From: Branchipolynoe longqiensis
Lineage: Eukaryota > Annelida > Polychaeta > Phyllodocida > Polynoidae
Length of the DNA: 64,000 nucleotides
NCBI GenBank assembly: GCA_030323885.1
Contig: CM059186.1
Span: 174,785,047-174,849,046 of the forward strand
Reading direction: 5' to 3'
In this document: positions 46,666 through 56,091 of the stretch, piece by piece
Layout: every line of letters begins with the position of its first letter
How positions within the stretch are numbered: the stretch's first letter is position 1
The notes under the pieces: generated by a model
Told to the model about the DNA's origin: nothing
What the model saw: only the letters and a program-made list of their open reading frames with translations
Database searches by the model: none
Translations under genes and position numbers: made by a program

Positions 46666-46928
46666 TAATGGAAGTTTGGCTTTATGGGAGAAAATGACAA
46701 GCTGGCGGTGCTGACCTTGCATACCATTAGTGTGTGTACACTTTCGTTAGAGTCTTGGCTTGGGTTTCCTTAATGGCATTCACATGCACGCTTCCCCACC
46801 TGTATCTGCGTACCAACTCCCAGCTGTGCACTTTACACTAACAAACATTAAGTTCATTTGAAATGCTTGGATGCTAATGAATTACCGCTAAGTCCATGTT
46901 TTTCGGCCCATTGATTGTCGAATGACAC

Positions 46929-47157
46929 ATTGTCAATGTTGATATCAACATGGGTAATTTAATCCGCGAAACATGTACACTGCTTTCTATGGACGAGACC
47001 TTTGGCGCCGCCTATATTCTAACTGAGAACTAATAATATCTACCGGTCGTGCTGCCACCTGGTGTAAATTGCTTCTAACTAACCGATGACGCGGTGTTTA
47101 CGTCACGTCGACAGGAGCATCTGAACTGGGAGGACGTGTTCATGAGGCTTAGATTTG
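46929..47157 (+). repeat. Ngaro-type element, left repeat A1
   Basis: 229 bp from ATTGTCAATGTTGATATCAA to GGCTTAGATTTG. It differs from A2 at only two visible positions (CCGGTCG/CCGATCG and CATGAGG/CATAAGG). Confidence 0.92.
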
Positions 47158-47170
47158 AGGAATTACAAAG

Positions 47171-48559
47171 ATGCCGGCTGCAAAGAACACAAGATCAAAA
47201 AGACAACATGATCATACTCCAGATAGGCAGGTGGGTGCTCCGAGGGGAAGGAAATCAAAAACAACGTCGAAGTCAGTGGCAAAAACGGGCAAAGTAACAC
47301 CGAAAAGGAGACAACACGCGACACGGACAACGAAAACACACGACGCCATTGATGGAGCTGCGCAGTACGAGACTGACGTGTCAACAAGGCCGTCTGAGGA
47401 AGGATTTACTGCTGCTCTGGCGACTCTCCACAGGCAGATGGAGGATATTCAGGTAGGGATTAACGCACGAATCGATACAATGCAGATGAATGCGGAACGG
47501 AGGAAGTCAAGGTCTTGTACGCCCCGGAGACGTGACCCGTTGGATTCTACGCAGCGGGAAAGGCATGGTGACGTTACGCCACGTGGAGGCGGCCATGACA
47601 CCTTGCCGGAACGAACAAGGCGGCGATCAACCGGCCCGAGGCGCCGTCGATCGTCGTCAAGCCAATCGACTATCACAACGGTTCAGGAAGCTAGGCGGCC
47701 AGCCCGTTGGGGATCGGTAGAACGGGAGTTCGAGGCGTATTCGTTCCTTGGCGATGAACGACGATCAAGGAATGAAGGGGCGGCGCGATTCGTCTCCGAT
47801 GCGCTGTCACCTGGAAACGGCCGGGACGACGAACGGGAGGATGCGGTGAACGAACTCCTGGTCGCGGCCGGATCAGCGCTTGGCAGAAAAAGAGGTAATA
47901 AGATTCTTGCACCTCACAGATATGTTATTAGAGGCTCAAAAAACGACAAAATTGGTATGGAGGAGGCATCCTTCGCGGAGTATATGGCAGCACTTTGTCG
48001 GATGTGTAAGGATAAAAAGCTGCCATGTGGTTGGCAGCGTCACGTCTTTGAGCACATGCATCAGGTGACGATAATGGCGGCTAACTGGGACTGGTACACG
48101 TGTCGCCAATGGTCAGAGACAGTCTTCACCATGATTGCAGACGGACGTTTGCGACGGGGCTGGGATGATGCCTACGCGATAAAAGATGTGATGAGAGACG
48201 TGTGTGCTTTGGGAACGCGGCTTGACAGAGCTAAGGGCGCATGTGCGCACAAAGGTGACGGGACTGGTACTGTGGCTTCGTCGGCCCCTGCTGCGGCTGG
48301 ATCCAGGTCAGGAGATTACGGTAGGCCTGAGTACAATAGGGATGTGGATGGCAAGCCCTGCCAGCCGTGGAATTGGGGCAACGAGTGTGGCTTTGCGACA
48401 TCGCATGGACTCCAGCCTGATCGTCGCTGCCATTTGTGTGCTTGGTGCGCTAACAAGTTTAAGAAAGCGAACCCGCACCAGGAGAAGGCTTGCCAAAACA
48501 AGAGACGTTTCAATGAGAGAAACAATCAACAGAAGACTGAAAATAAGGATTTTCAGTAA
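47171..48559 (+). CDS. Gag-like ORF1 of the Ngaro-type element
   Basis: 462 codons from an ATG 14 bp after repeat A1. The N-terminal roughly 180 residues are very basic (Lys/Arg/Ser/Thr-rich, MPAAKNTRSKRQHD). The middle, around residues 210-360, is more ordered (SFAEYMAALCRMCK, MAANWDWYTCRQWSETVF). At about residues 395-445 lies a Cys/His cluster beginning CQPWNWGNEC, followed by RRCHLCAWC and a final H...C pair, a probable zinc/nucleic-acid-binding motif as in gag proteins of YR retroelements. Presumed role: structural protein that packages the element RNA. The stop codon overlaps a GTAAGT hexamer at 48556-48561. Confidence 0.85.
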   Translation: MPAAKNTRSKRQHDHTPDRQVGAPRGRKSKTTSKSVAKTGKVTPKRRQHATRTTKTHDAIDGAAQYETDVSTRPSEEGFTAALATLHRQMEDIQVGINARIDTMQMNAERRKSRSCTPRRRDPLDSTQRERHGDVTPRGGGHDTLPERTRRRSTGPRRRRSSSSQSTITTVQEARRPARWGSVEREFEAYSFLGDERRSRNEGAARFVSDALSPGNGRDDEREDAVNELLVAAGSALGRKRGNKILAPHRYVIRGSKNDKIGMEEASFAEYMAALCRMCKDKKLPCGWQRHVFEHMHQVTIMAANWDWYTCRQWSETVFTMIADGRLRRGWDDAYAIKDVMRDVCALGTRLDRAKGACAHKGDGTGTVASSAPAAAGSRSGDYGRPEYNRDVDGKPCQPWNWGNECGFATSHGLQPDRRCHLCAWCANKFKKANPHQEKACQNKRRFNERNNQQKTENKDFQ

Positions 48560-50784
48560 GTGGACGTGGTGACCCCGCTCACCCTGTCCAGGCTGGTACT
48601 GTGAATGCGGGACGTGTTCTAAATCAACCTCAGGACCCTGTGATACCACTTGACCCAGATCGGAGTTGCTCTGAATTCATATCTGGAGGTGAGGCGGCTA
48701 ATCGTAACATAGCTGATAAGGGAGTCGGGAATCTGACTCTTGGACTTGGCTTGACACAAGCTGGATACGCCTTGCCGGTGGCTGACGGTCGTGGGGGTGT
48801 GGAGGTGCTACGGACTGTGGAGCAGCCGCGGGATGGGTACGATCGAGTGGGGTACCGACAGGCGGGTAGGGGTGTTGGTGCTGGCGGTAGTGTTGTGGCT
48901 CTCGGCGATGTTGATGATGTGCTTAATCCGTGCTATGACGATCGAGAGCCTGATAGGCTGATTGTCGAAGAACAGGTCGATACGGACGATGTCGAGTATG
49001 TCATACAAAATATTCCTGAGCTGCAGCGCCCAGCATATAACCCCCCACATACTCCCGCCACATACAGGCATACCCTGGATGGCATATGGCCTCACCCTGT
49101 GGACAATATCTGGAATGGTGGCATGGGGTTCCTAGATCTTTACATGCAGGTTAGGGCAGGAGCCCTCCCAAATTACCTTGGCCCTCGCATACCTGTATCA
49201 TCGGGTCTAAACATTCCGGTGTGGAGACAGTTACTGGTAAACTATCATGATCGCCAGGTTGTGGACTTTCTGGAGTACGGGTGGCCGGTCGACTATACGG
49301 CAGAGCGGCCGCCGGTTGCCTCGGTTGCTAACCATTATGGGGACTCGGAGAGCGAGGCCCACATAAGAGACTACATCAGAACTGAGCTGTCGCACGGGGC
49401 TATGTTGGGACCTTTCGATGTGCCACCGTTCCGGCCATGGACGCAGGTGAGCCCTATGATGACTCGCCCCAAGAGGAAATCGGATAAACGTCGTGTAATT
49501 GTCGATATGAGCTACCCGCCTGGTGCTAGTGTTAATGCCGGTATCAGGAAGGCTCAGTACCAAGGCCAGCAGATGACATACACCTTGCCTGGCATATCTG
49601 ACTTGGCAGACGAGATTACGCGACTTGGCCGGGGTGCACTCATCTGGTGTGTCGACTTGGCAAGGGCATATCGACAGCTCCGGACCTGCCCCCTATCCGT
49701 GCCACTCCTGGGCATAACCATAGACGGTAAGATCTATCTCGACTTGGCACCGCCATTTGGCTGCAGAACATCATCTATGGCGTGTGCCCGTACTACCAAT
49801 GCGGTAGTATACCTAATGCGTACGAGTGGTCACCATGTCTTGTGCTACCTCGACGACTTTGTCGGGGCGGCAGGAACCAGAAACGAGGCCGAGGCGGCGT
49901 ACGCTGAAATATTCGACTTGGCACGTCGTTTGGGCCTAGAGCTGGCCCCGGCTAAGTGTGTTGCCCCTGCTACTGAGGTCGAGTGGCTGGGATTTGCGGT
50001 GTCTACAACGGACATGACAATAACTATTCCACAAGATAGGCTCGATGAGGTTGTTGGAGAGTGCAAGGCATGGAAGACAAGGGTGCTGGCCTCAAGGAAA
50101 GACATGCAGCGGCTGGTTGGGCGCCTCCAATACATCGCCAGATGTGTCCGCCCGGCTAGGAGATTTATGTCCAGAATCCTAGCGGCGCTCAGGAATACAC
50201 CGTACAGGGGTAGGCACACCGTCCCACCTGAACTGAGCCTTGATGTCGGCTGGTTCACGCGGTACGCCACACACTCCAATGGCTTGGTGCTCCTGCCTGC
50301 TGCTGAGCGCGAGAGCTGGGTGATTGAGTGCGACTCGTCTCTGCGTGCTGGAGGGGCGCACTCGCCAACGGACTACTACTCGGAAGAGTATTCTCAACAG
50401 CTTATTGAGAAGCAGTATACGATCGCCCAGCTCGAGGCCCTGAACCTAGTGGTTGCCCTCAGGAGTCTATCCCCACGTGAGAGCCAAAAATACACGGTCG
50501 TCATAAACACTGACAATGCTGCTTCACAGCAGGTCCTCACATCTGGTGCCGGACGTGATCCGGTGATATGTGCCTGTGCGCGCGAGATCTGGCTCATATC
50601 CGCTCGAAGAAGTCTGGAAGTTACCATTCGCCATAAGCCAGGAAAGGACATTATTCTGGCCGACGCCTTGAGTCGGAGATGTTTTGATGAGCGGGCTGAG
50701 AGGACCGCTACCTGCATGATTAAGGACGCTGGTCTGAGACGGGTCCATGTTGGTCATGATGATATCATTACAGGTAACTTGTAA
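48547..50784 (+). CDS. ORF2: reverse transcriptase and RNase H of the Ngaro-type element
   Basis: The frame is open from 48547 to 50784, overlapping the end of ORF1 by 13 nt in the -1 register. It has no ATG before 49123, so it is probably expressed by frameshift, reinitiation (a GTG is at 48601) or splicing. Counting from 48601, RT block VSPMMTRPKRKSDKRRVI lies near residues 284-302, the VDLARAYRQL motif near 350, and the catalytic YLDD box at 416-419. RNase H follows with Asp578 (IECDSS), Glu612 (QLEALN), Asp638 (NTDNAAS) and Asp688 (ADALSRR), the usual DIRS/Ngaro arrangement. The protein copies the element RNA and removes RNA from the hybrid. A 49-nt intron near its end joins it to the recombinase. 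Confidence 0.92.
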   Translation, partial: GFSVSGRGDPAHPVQAGTVNAGRVLNQPQDPVIPLDPDRSCSEFISGGEAANRNIADKGVGNLTLGLGLTQAGYALPVADGRGGVEVLRTVEQPRDGYDRVGYRQAGRGVGAGGSVVALGDVDDVLNPCYDDREPDRLIVEEQVDTDDVEYVIQNIPELQRPAYNPPHTPATYRHTLDGIWPHPVDNIWNGGMGFLDLYMQVRAGALPNYLGPRIPVSSGLNIPVWRQLLVNYHDRQVVDFLEYGWPVDYTAERPPVASVANHYGDSESEAHIRDYIRTELSHGAMLGPFDVPPFRPWTQVSPMMTRPKRKSDKRRVIVDMSYPPGASVNAGIRKAQYQGQQMTYTLPGISDLADEITRLGRGALIWCVDLARAYRQLRTCPLSVPLLGITIDGKIYLDLAPPFGCRTSSMACARTTNAVVYLMRTSGHHVLCYLDDFVGAAGTRNEAEAAYAEIFDLARRLGLELAPAKCVAPATEVEWLGFAVSTTDMTITIPQDRLDEVVGECKAWKTRVLASRKDMQRLVGRLQYIARCVRPARRFMSRILAALRNTPYRGRHTVPPELSLDVGWFTRYATHSNGLVLLPAAERESWVIECDSSLRAGGAHSPTDYYSEEYSQQLIEKQYTIAQLEALNLVVALRSLSPRESQKYTVVINTDNAASQQVLTSGAGRDPVICACAREIWLISARRSLEVTIRHKPGKDIILADALSRRCFDERAERTATCMIKDAGLRRVHVGHDDIITGNL

Positions 50785-51778
50785 CCTGGGTCCAGAACAT
50801 AACTTTTGCCATCTCTCCCCAGGTTACTCACAGACGCATCACCAGAGGGTGCTTGACGCTGTGGCAGCTGGGCTATTGGTCGGCACGTGGAGAAATAAGC
50901 TGGCTCAGGCTAGGGAGTTCTGTGCCTACATGTTGGACCATCACGTCGACCCGCTTGCACCATCTCAGTATCACGTGATGTCCTACATACTCCATCTACA
51001 AGATCGTCTGGCATCACCAACTGCCGTACTTAACTACATCAGCGGTGCAAGGACATGGGTCCTTATGCTAGACGGCCGAACCAACGCGTTTGACACATAT
51101 CTGGTCGGCCTCCTCAAGAGAGGCGTCAGTCGTGGATCGACTCACGTTCCAGCCCAGGCGCCGCCCATGACGCCGGCTGATGTGAGAAACATCATGCGGT
51201 TCTTCAAAACCGTTGGACCTAATCGCTATGTCCTCAGTGCTGCCCTCATGATTGCGTACTTCACGTTGCTGCGACAGAGCAATATATTCTCCACATCATC
51301 GAGCTCTGATCATGGTCACTACCTGAGAGCTAAGGACGTGAAGCTAACACCTCTGGGCATCAATGTCCGTGTCCGATCATCGAAGACACATTATCAATCC
51401 TCGTCTCCTAGAGACATCGCTATTCCTGCGATACTTCACTCAGCGTTCTGCCCAGTGCAGGCCTGGGCAGACTACGTTGCAAGGACACCGCTCTATGACG
51501 AAGGGCCGGCGTTCCTGACCTCACAAGGGCGTCCACTTCAAGCCCGAGGTTTCATCTCAGCGGTCAGACTGGCCCTATCTGTGGCGGGCCATCCGGCGCC
51601 GGCGGCTATCACGATGCATAGCATGAGACGTGGCGGGGCACAGGCGTGTCTCTACCAGGGTTCGTCCCTGGAAAACATCAGACAACTGGGTCACTGGACC
51701 TCAGACTCCCTCTATACTTATCTTAACAGATCTACTATATCCTCGGCTCCCAGATCACTAGCAAATTATTTTGGTTAG
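50747..51778 (+). CDS. ORF3: tyrosine recombinase of the Ngaro-type element
   Basis: 343 codons if the overlapping ATG at 50747 is used; the meaningful protein probably starts at the splice acceptor (50823). The N-terminal half is a helical SAM-like DNA-binding region (WRNKLAQAREFCAYML). The catalytic half has the full tyrosine recombinase set: Arg176 (LLRQSN), His291 and Arg294 (HSMRRGG), His316 (QLGHWTSDS) and the nucleophile Tyr325 (YTYLNRS). The enzyme integrates a circular cDNA without target duplication, which explains the missing integrase and the A-B repeat layout. The ORF ends 6 bp inside repeat B1. Confidence 0.92.
   Translation: MLVMMISLQVTCNLGPEHNFCHLSPGYSQTHHQRVLDAVAAGLLVGTWRNKLAQAREFCAYMLDHHVDPLAPSQYHVMSYILHLQDRLASPTAVLNYISGARTWVLMLDGRTNAFDTYLVGLLKRGVSRGSTHVPAQAPPMTPADVRNIMRFFKTVGPNRYVLSAALMIAYFTLLRQSNIFSTSSSSDHGHYLRAKDVKLTPLGINVRVRSSKTHYQSSSPRDIAIPAILHSAFCPVQAWADYVARTPLYDEGPAFLTSQGRPLQARGFISAVRLALSVAGHPAPAAITMHSMRRGGAQACLYQGSSLENIRQLGHWTSDSLYTYLNRSTISSAPRSLANYFG
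50774..50822 (+). other. Predicted 49-nt spliceosomal intron inside the retrotransposon
   Basis: ATTACAG/GTAACT at the left and TCTCTCCCCAG/GTTACT at the right. Removing 49 nt shifts the frame exactly from ORF2 to ORF3, reading DDIITG then YSQTHHQ. The unspliced reading gives the separate ORF2 stop at 50782-50784. Introns have been reported in DIRS-like elements. Confidence 0.65.
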
Positions 51779-51893
51779 TGTCTGGTATCCTCGTAGCATT
51801 GCTTAAAAACTCACGAATCAAGACTAATGTAACAAGCTAAAAAGATTTAATAAATGCCACTTTATACTGTACTTGTGTCGCGTTGGTTGAATT
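51773..51893 (+). repeat. Ngaro-type element, repeat B1
   Basis: 121 bp from GGTTAGTGTCTGGTATCCTC to GCGTTGGTTGAATT, identical by eye to B2. It has an AATAAA motif. Confidence 0.92.
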
Positions 51894-52119
51894 GTCAATG
51901 TTGATATCAACATGGGTAATTTAATCCGCGAAACATGTACACTGCTTTCTATGGACGAGACCTTTGGCGCCGCCTATATTCTAACTGAGAACTAATAATA
52001 TCTACCGATCGTGCTGCCACCTGGTGTAAATTGCTTCTAACTAACCGATGACGCGGTGTTTACGTCACGTCGACAGGAGCATCTGAACTGGGAGGACGTG
52101 TTCATAAGGCTTAGATTTG
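51891..52119 (+). repeat. Ngaro-type element, repeat A2
   Basis: 229 bp, fused to B1 through the shared ATT. It ends GGCTTAGATTTG and is followed by a 33-bp spacer, CCGTCCCTCCCACCCAACTA onward, before B2. Confidence 0.92.
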
Positions 52120-52152
52120 CCGTCCCTCCCACCCAACTATAGGTATTCATAG

Positions 52153-52273
52153 GGTTAGTGTCTGGTATCCTCGTAGCATTGCTTAAAAACTCACGAATCA
52201 AGACTAATGTAACAAGCTAAAAAGATTTAATAAATGCCACTTTATACTGTACTTGTGTCGCGTTGGTTGAATT
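52153..52273 (+). repeat. Ngaro-type element, repeat B2 (right end)
   Basis: Second copy of B, ending GTTGGTTGAATT/AAGACATT. Confidence 0.92.
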
Positions 52274-52398
52274 AAGACATTTAAGATTAAAATATTGTAT
52301 TTAATGAAGTATTTACATTTGATGTATATTACTTCGGACGGAAATGGGGCGAGAGGGGGGGGGGGGTTGTCTGGACAAACAGTACACTTTGTACGATC

Positions 52399-52572
52399 AT
52401 GGTTAGTTCAGTATCAGGATAAGGTGACTGAGTGGGAAATCAGGTCATGGTGCCGACAGCCTGGTCTCCCAGAGGGGCATCACAATAAAGTCACCATGAG
52501 TGGGCACTGCCACAAGTCGATATCCAACCTAATATGACCCTAAATGTTGCCAGGATGTAACACCCCAACAAA
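52399..52572 (+). mobile_element. SINE-S copy, 5'-truncated
   Basis: Starts in mid-body (GGTTAGTTCAGTATCAGGAT) and ends ACACCCCAACAAAG. Confidence 0.75.
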
Positions 52573-52868
52573 GCACGACATCATCTTACGAGCCTTCCTC
52601 AATCTAGCACCCATTGTCCCACATGCTACTTCCTGTTCGGCAATTGTTTTTTTTAATAACTGAGACCCCTGCTTCATGACAAACGTGTATTATTATATTC
52701 AGAAGAATATATTTGCAAAAATTATTAACGATAATAATAACAAAATAAACACACAAAATGATCTACAGCAAAACCTCTCTAACCAACCACCTCCACAGAT
52801 AAACCACTCCCCTATAGAGATCACTTTATTTGGGTCACGCATACAGTACCACGATCACCCATACAGTA

Positions 52869-54070
52869 TCAGTATTCGATCTGGATATATTACAGGATAC
52901 CCAGGTCCCAGAACATCCCCCGTGGTCTTTTGAGGAAGCCATCGGTCATCCTCCGACTCACGGAACTGAGGAAGTCTGGGACACATCCACTTGAGTATCA
53001 ACTACTGTACGCAGAGATTCAAGGCCAGTTTGAAGACCACTTCTCCATGTATACCGATGGTTCCAAAGTCCTAAGCCGGGCAGCTGCTGCTGGAGTTTGC
53101 CAGGGCAAGAAATTTGGCATTCGCATGCCTGATCAGAGCTCGATTTTTACGGCGGAAGCCCGAGCACTCCTTCTCGCATTGGAAGTCATTGAACTATCCA
53201 ACTACACTAAATATGTAATATACAGCGATTCGTTTTCCTGCCTGCAAGCTGTTGCTGGGCTAAAAACGGACCACCCTTTCGTGGCAAAGGTCATTTACAA
53301 AATGAACCACCTAGCAACAGATGGATATGACATTCACTTGTGTTGGGTGCCTGGCCATGCCGGCATCCAGGGAAACGAACGAGCTGATCGGGCTGCGAAG
53401 GAGGCTCTGAACTATGATGTTGAGCCGTGTCTGATACCCCACTCTGATCTGAAACCACTAATAGCCACCCACATCAAATCCAAATGGCAACATGAGTGGG
53501 ATGAAAACATTAATAAACTTAAAGAAATTGAACCATCTGTGGGAAAACGACCACATTCTCATGTGGGGGGTCGGCGGGACCAAGTGGTCCTTAGCCGCTG
53601 CCGTATTGGCCACTCGTGGCTAACACATGTTTTCCTGCTCAAGGGGGACCCTCCCCTTGAATGTATTGGATGTCAGTCCCCACTGACAGTCAAGCACATT
53701 TTACTAAACTGTGTTGATTTTATGGCACTGCGCCAACAATTTTACACTGCAAACAGCATGCATGACCTTTTTACCAAAGTTAAACAAGAAGACATTTTAG
53801 CTTTTTTGAGGGCAGCTGGTCTGTACCTCCTCATATAATTCATATAATTCATTAAAACTATTTTTATTAATTAATTCTCTCATCTATTTTATTTAATTAT
53901 ATGATTTTGGGCTTTTAAAAATTAATAAGTGTCTATTGACACCTAACTGATTGTATGCTTTTACATTATAAGTAAAGGCAATGGTTGAATAAAAAACAAA
54001 CAATTCTCACCGTGAATATGGCCTACGCTGCCGACATGGCGTAAAGAAACCACCAATCAATCAATAAAAA
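52869..54070 (+). mobile_element. I-clade-like LINE, 5'-truncated, inserted into MITE M2
   Basis: CCCATACAGTA flanks it (52858-52868 and 54071-54081). It carries the 3' part of an ORF with RNase H, then a 3' UTR with CCGTGAATATGGCCTACGCTG and GCGTAAAGAAACCACCAATC, and ends (AATC)n-AATAAAA. Shorter copies of the same 3' end are at 12.1-12.5 kb and 43.97-44.03 kb. Confidence 0.85.
52870..53838 (+). CDS. LINE ORF2 C-terminus: RNase H and zinc-like tail (partial)
   Basis: The open frame enters from the truncation point and ends at TAA 53836-53838. The RNase H domain shows SMYTDGSKV (first Asp), FTAEARALLLALE (Glu), VIYSDSFSCL (second Asp) and WVPGHAGIQGNERADRAAK (His and last Asp). A C-terminal CIGCQSPLTVKHILLNC cluster follows, as in I/Nimb-type LINEs that carry RNase H. 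No stop interrupts it, so the insertion is fairly recent. The RT and endonuclease are missing because of 5' truncation. Confidence 0.88.
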   Translation, partial: QYSIWIYYRIPRSQNIPRGLLRKPSVILRLTELRKSGTHPLEYQLLYAEIQGQFEDHFSMYTDGSKVLSRAAAAGVCQGKKFGIRMPDQSSIFTAEARALLLALEVIELSNYTKYVIYSDSFSCLQAVAGLKTDHPFVAKVIYKMNHLATDGYDIHLCWVPGHAGIQGNERADRAAKEALNYDVEPCLIPHSDLKPLIATHIKSKWQHEWDENINKLKEIEPSVGKRPHSHVGGRRDQVVLSRCRIGHSWLTHVFLLKGDPPLECIGCQSPLTVKHILLNCVDFMALRQQFYTANSMHDLFTKVKQEDILAFLRAAGLYLLI

Positions 54071-54339
54071 CCCATACAGTACCATTGTAAAAAAAAAAAA
54101 TGTAAACTCCCTAAACCGACCACCTCCTAAATGGACCATTTAAAGTCGGTCCTATGGTCGGTTGATTTCGAGAGGTTTTACTGGATAGGTTATCGAACGA
54201 TTGGGAGGACAAATCCGTAACACTCTGATATCGTCACCAATCAACTACCTCGAGTCTGAACCCCTTCAAACTGCGCGATAATTTGTTGTGAACCATTTTG
54301 CGCCTTTAAACAAACAAATATTTTAACTGTAAACCCAGT

Positions 54340-54865
54340 ACACTCGAGTACATTGTCCATGATGTACGCAACATGGGTAATTGAGAGCGCGAGACTGTAT
54401 ATCCGCAGTAGATTTTAAGGCGACTACTGGCGCCATCGACATTGTCCTTTTGAACTAATAAATGGCCACCGATCGATGCCCCACCTACTGTAAATTCTTA
54501 GCAACGCTACGACGCAGTTAGCGATATGCACAGTAGATTTAAATGCAACTACTGGCGCCATCTACATTGTCCTTTTGAACTAACAAAATGGCCACCGATC
54601 GATGCGCCACCTACTGTAAACTCCTGGCAACGGCTATGACGCAGTTAGCGAATCTAGACACTTCGACCAGAACTTTCAACCGATCGGACATGCTTCCTTA
54701 GCGCAGATTTGCCGTCCCACCCACCCAACTAATAACATAGATCGATAGGGTTAAGTGCCTGAAATCCTCAAACTCTAAACAAAATACCATCACAAACCTA
54801 ACTGTAACAAGCTAAAATAGAAAGAATAAATGCCACTATATGATTACTGTCTTGCGTTGTTCAAA
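54340..54865 (+). mobile_element. Diverged terminal (A-A'-B-like) remnant of a related YR element
   Basis: AACATGGGTAATTGAGAGCG, TGGCGCCATCGACATTGTCC, ATGGCCACCGATCGATGC, then GCGCAGATTTGCCGTCCCAC and CATAGATCGATAGGGTTAAG, and finally CTAACTGTAACAAGCTAAAA and AATAAATGCCACTATA follow the order A2-spacer-B2 of the intact element. About 130 bp of the A part (CAGTAGATTT to GACGCAGTTAGCGA) is tandemly duplicated. No ORFs remain, so it is a solo end of another subfamily. Confidence 0.75.
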
Positions 54866-54954
54866 TGCGATCTTATCACATTGCCGCTCCCGTCCAGAAA
54901 CACGACCACCCGTGCCCCATTGAACATTGAAGACACCAGCGCTATCAGACAATA

Positions 54955-55219
54955 GCCGTGGTCACACGGGCAGAATGTGAAGCGAATCAGACAAATCGAA
55001 TCAGGTGAGTCGAATTACAGCGCGTCCACACGGACAAAATAAATCGATTCACAGAAATCGCCTCACGTAATCGACATTCAGAAGCGGTTTACAGTATATG
55101 GATCACAGGAATCGATTCAGCCCTAATTCGACTCGGCCGCCCGTTCACACGCGAAATGTAACACGAACTAGGCAAGTCGATTTCGGTGAATCGATTTACA
55201 TGGCCCGTGTGACCACGGC
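54955..55219. mobile_element. TA-flanked palindromic MITE, GCCGTGGTCACACGGGC ends
   Basis: Perfect inverted ends (GCCGTGGTCACACGGGC and GCCCGTGTGACCACGGC), TA at both flanks, 265 bp. The interior repeats GAATC..AATCGA units on both strands. Confidence 0.88.
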
Positions 55220-55360
55220 TAATGATTAGACCGGAAGCTGGAGGCGAGATCACAGATCCCCGATCAAAAGAGTCTCCGATAGAATTCTGTGAATGTATGG
55301 CAGCCTTAAGGCAATCTCCAACAACGCAGGCGCGTGAGTCTCCGGAACCGTTGTTAGTTT

Positions 55361-55695
55361 GTATTTGTTTGTTGGACTTTTACATCGTGGCAACATCTAA
55401 GGTCATATCAGGACATGTACCGACTTGTGATGGTATGCACTCATGGTAATTTATAGTTCTGCCCCACTGGGAAATCAGGCCATCGGCACCATGACCCCAT
55501 ATATATCACACTCAGTGACATTATCCTGACACTGAGCTAACCAGTCCTTGCCCTATCCTATTGAAGCCGAGCGCCAGGCTAGGAAGTGACAAGTATCAAT
55601 TTGAAAGTCATTAGTTTGACTCGCCCTGGAACAGAACTCCCGACCTTCCGCACACGAGGCCCACGTTCTATACCGATTAGGCCACCGCGCCCGGT
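55361..55695 (-). mobile_element. SINE-S copy
   Basis: TTTGTTTGTTGGACTTTTAC tail, GATTAGGCCACCGCGCCCGG head. Confidence 0.85.
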
Positions 55696-55828
55696 CGAGG
55701 GAACGGGGCTGCTGTATTTAGTCGGTGATCGATGGCCTCTCCGACTTCATGTCAGGTCTCATTCTCCGCACTCTCCAAGCCAGTTCAGGTCCCACTTTTT
55801 ACTAATTTTGTAGGCCATTCTTGATATA

Positions 55829-56032
55829 CAGTAAAAACCTATCTAAATCGACCGACCATGGGATCGGCTTTAAATGATCCACTTAGGGAGGAGGTCGGTT
55901 TAGGAAGGTTTTTTTTCAAATTAATATTATCCATATGATGGTATTGTATGGGTGATTGGGATCCAAATAAAGTGGATCGATATAGGGGAGTGGTCGATCT
56001 GTGGAGATGGTTGCCTAGAGAGGTTTTAGTGT
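55829..56032 (+). mobile_element. Pogo-like MITE M2, complete
   Basis: CAGTAAAAACCTATCTAAAT to CTAGAGAGGTTTTAGTG, with CGACCGACCATGGGATCGG and AAATAAAGTGGATCGATATA inside. Confidence 0.8.
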
Positions 56033-56091
56033 CTATCCATCGGGAGGTTATACCTTTAACGAAACATCATTAAATTACACTATTTTAATCA

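Larger units (their letters stand above)
46929..52273 (+). mobile_element. Ngaro-type tyrosine-recombinase retrotransposon, nearly intact
   Basis: The layout is A1 (46929-47157), gag-like ORF, RT/RNase H ORF, tyrosine recombinase ORF, B1 (51773-51893), A2 (51891-52119), B2 (52153-52273). Split direct repeats of the A1...B1-A2-B2 type plus a YR instead of an integrase define the Ngaro/PAT groups of DIRS-like elements. No methyltransferase domain was seen, which favours Ngaro over DIRS1 proper. The ORFs have no internal stops. The element lies antisense to the host CNBD2-like gene, in its largest visible intron. No target duplication is expected or seen. Confidence 0.88.
52766..54183 (-). mobile_element. 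Pogo-like MITE M2 split by a LINE insertion
   Basis: CAGCAAAACCTCTCTAACCA at the left and TTTCGAGAGGTTTTACTGG at the right belong to one M2 element. The middle is the LINE listed next. Confidence 0.75.

Noticed and set aside
50747..50822. ATG at 50747 as the natural start of the recombinase
   Set aside because: The N-terminal residues from this ATG lie mostly inside the predicted 49-nt intron and in overlap with ORF2; the splice fusion explains the frame better. Kept only as the formal ORF start.
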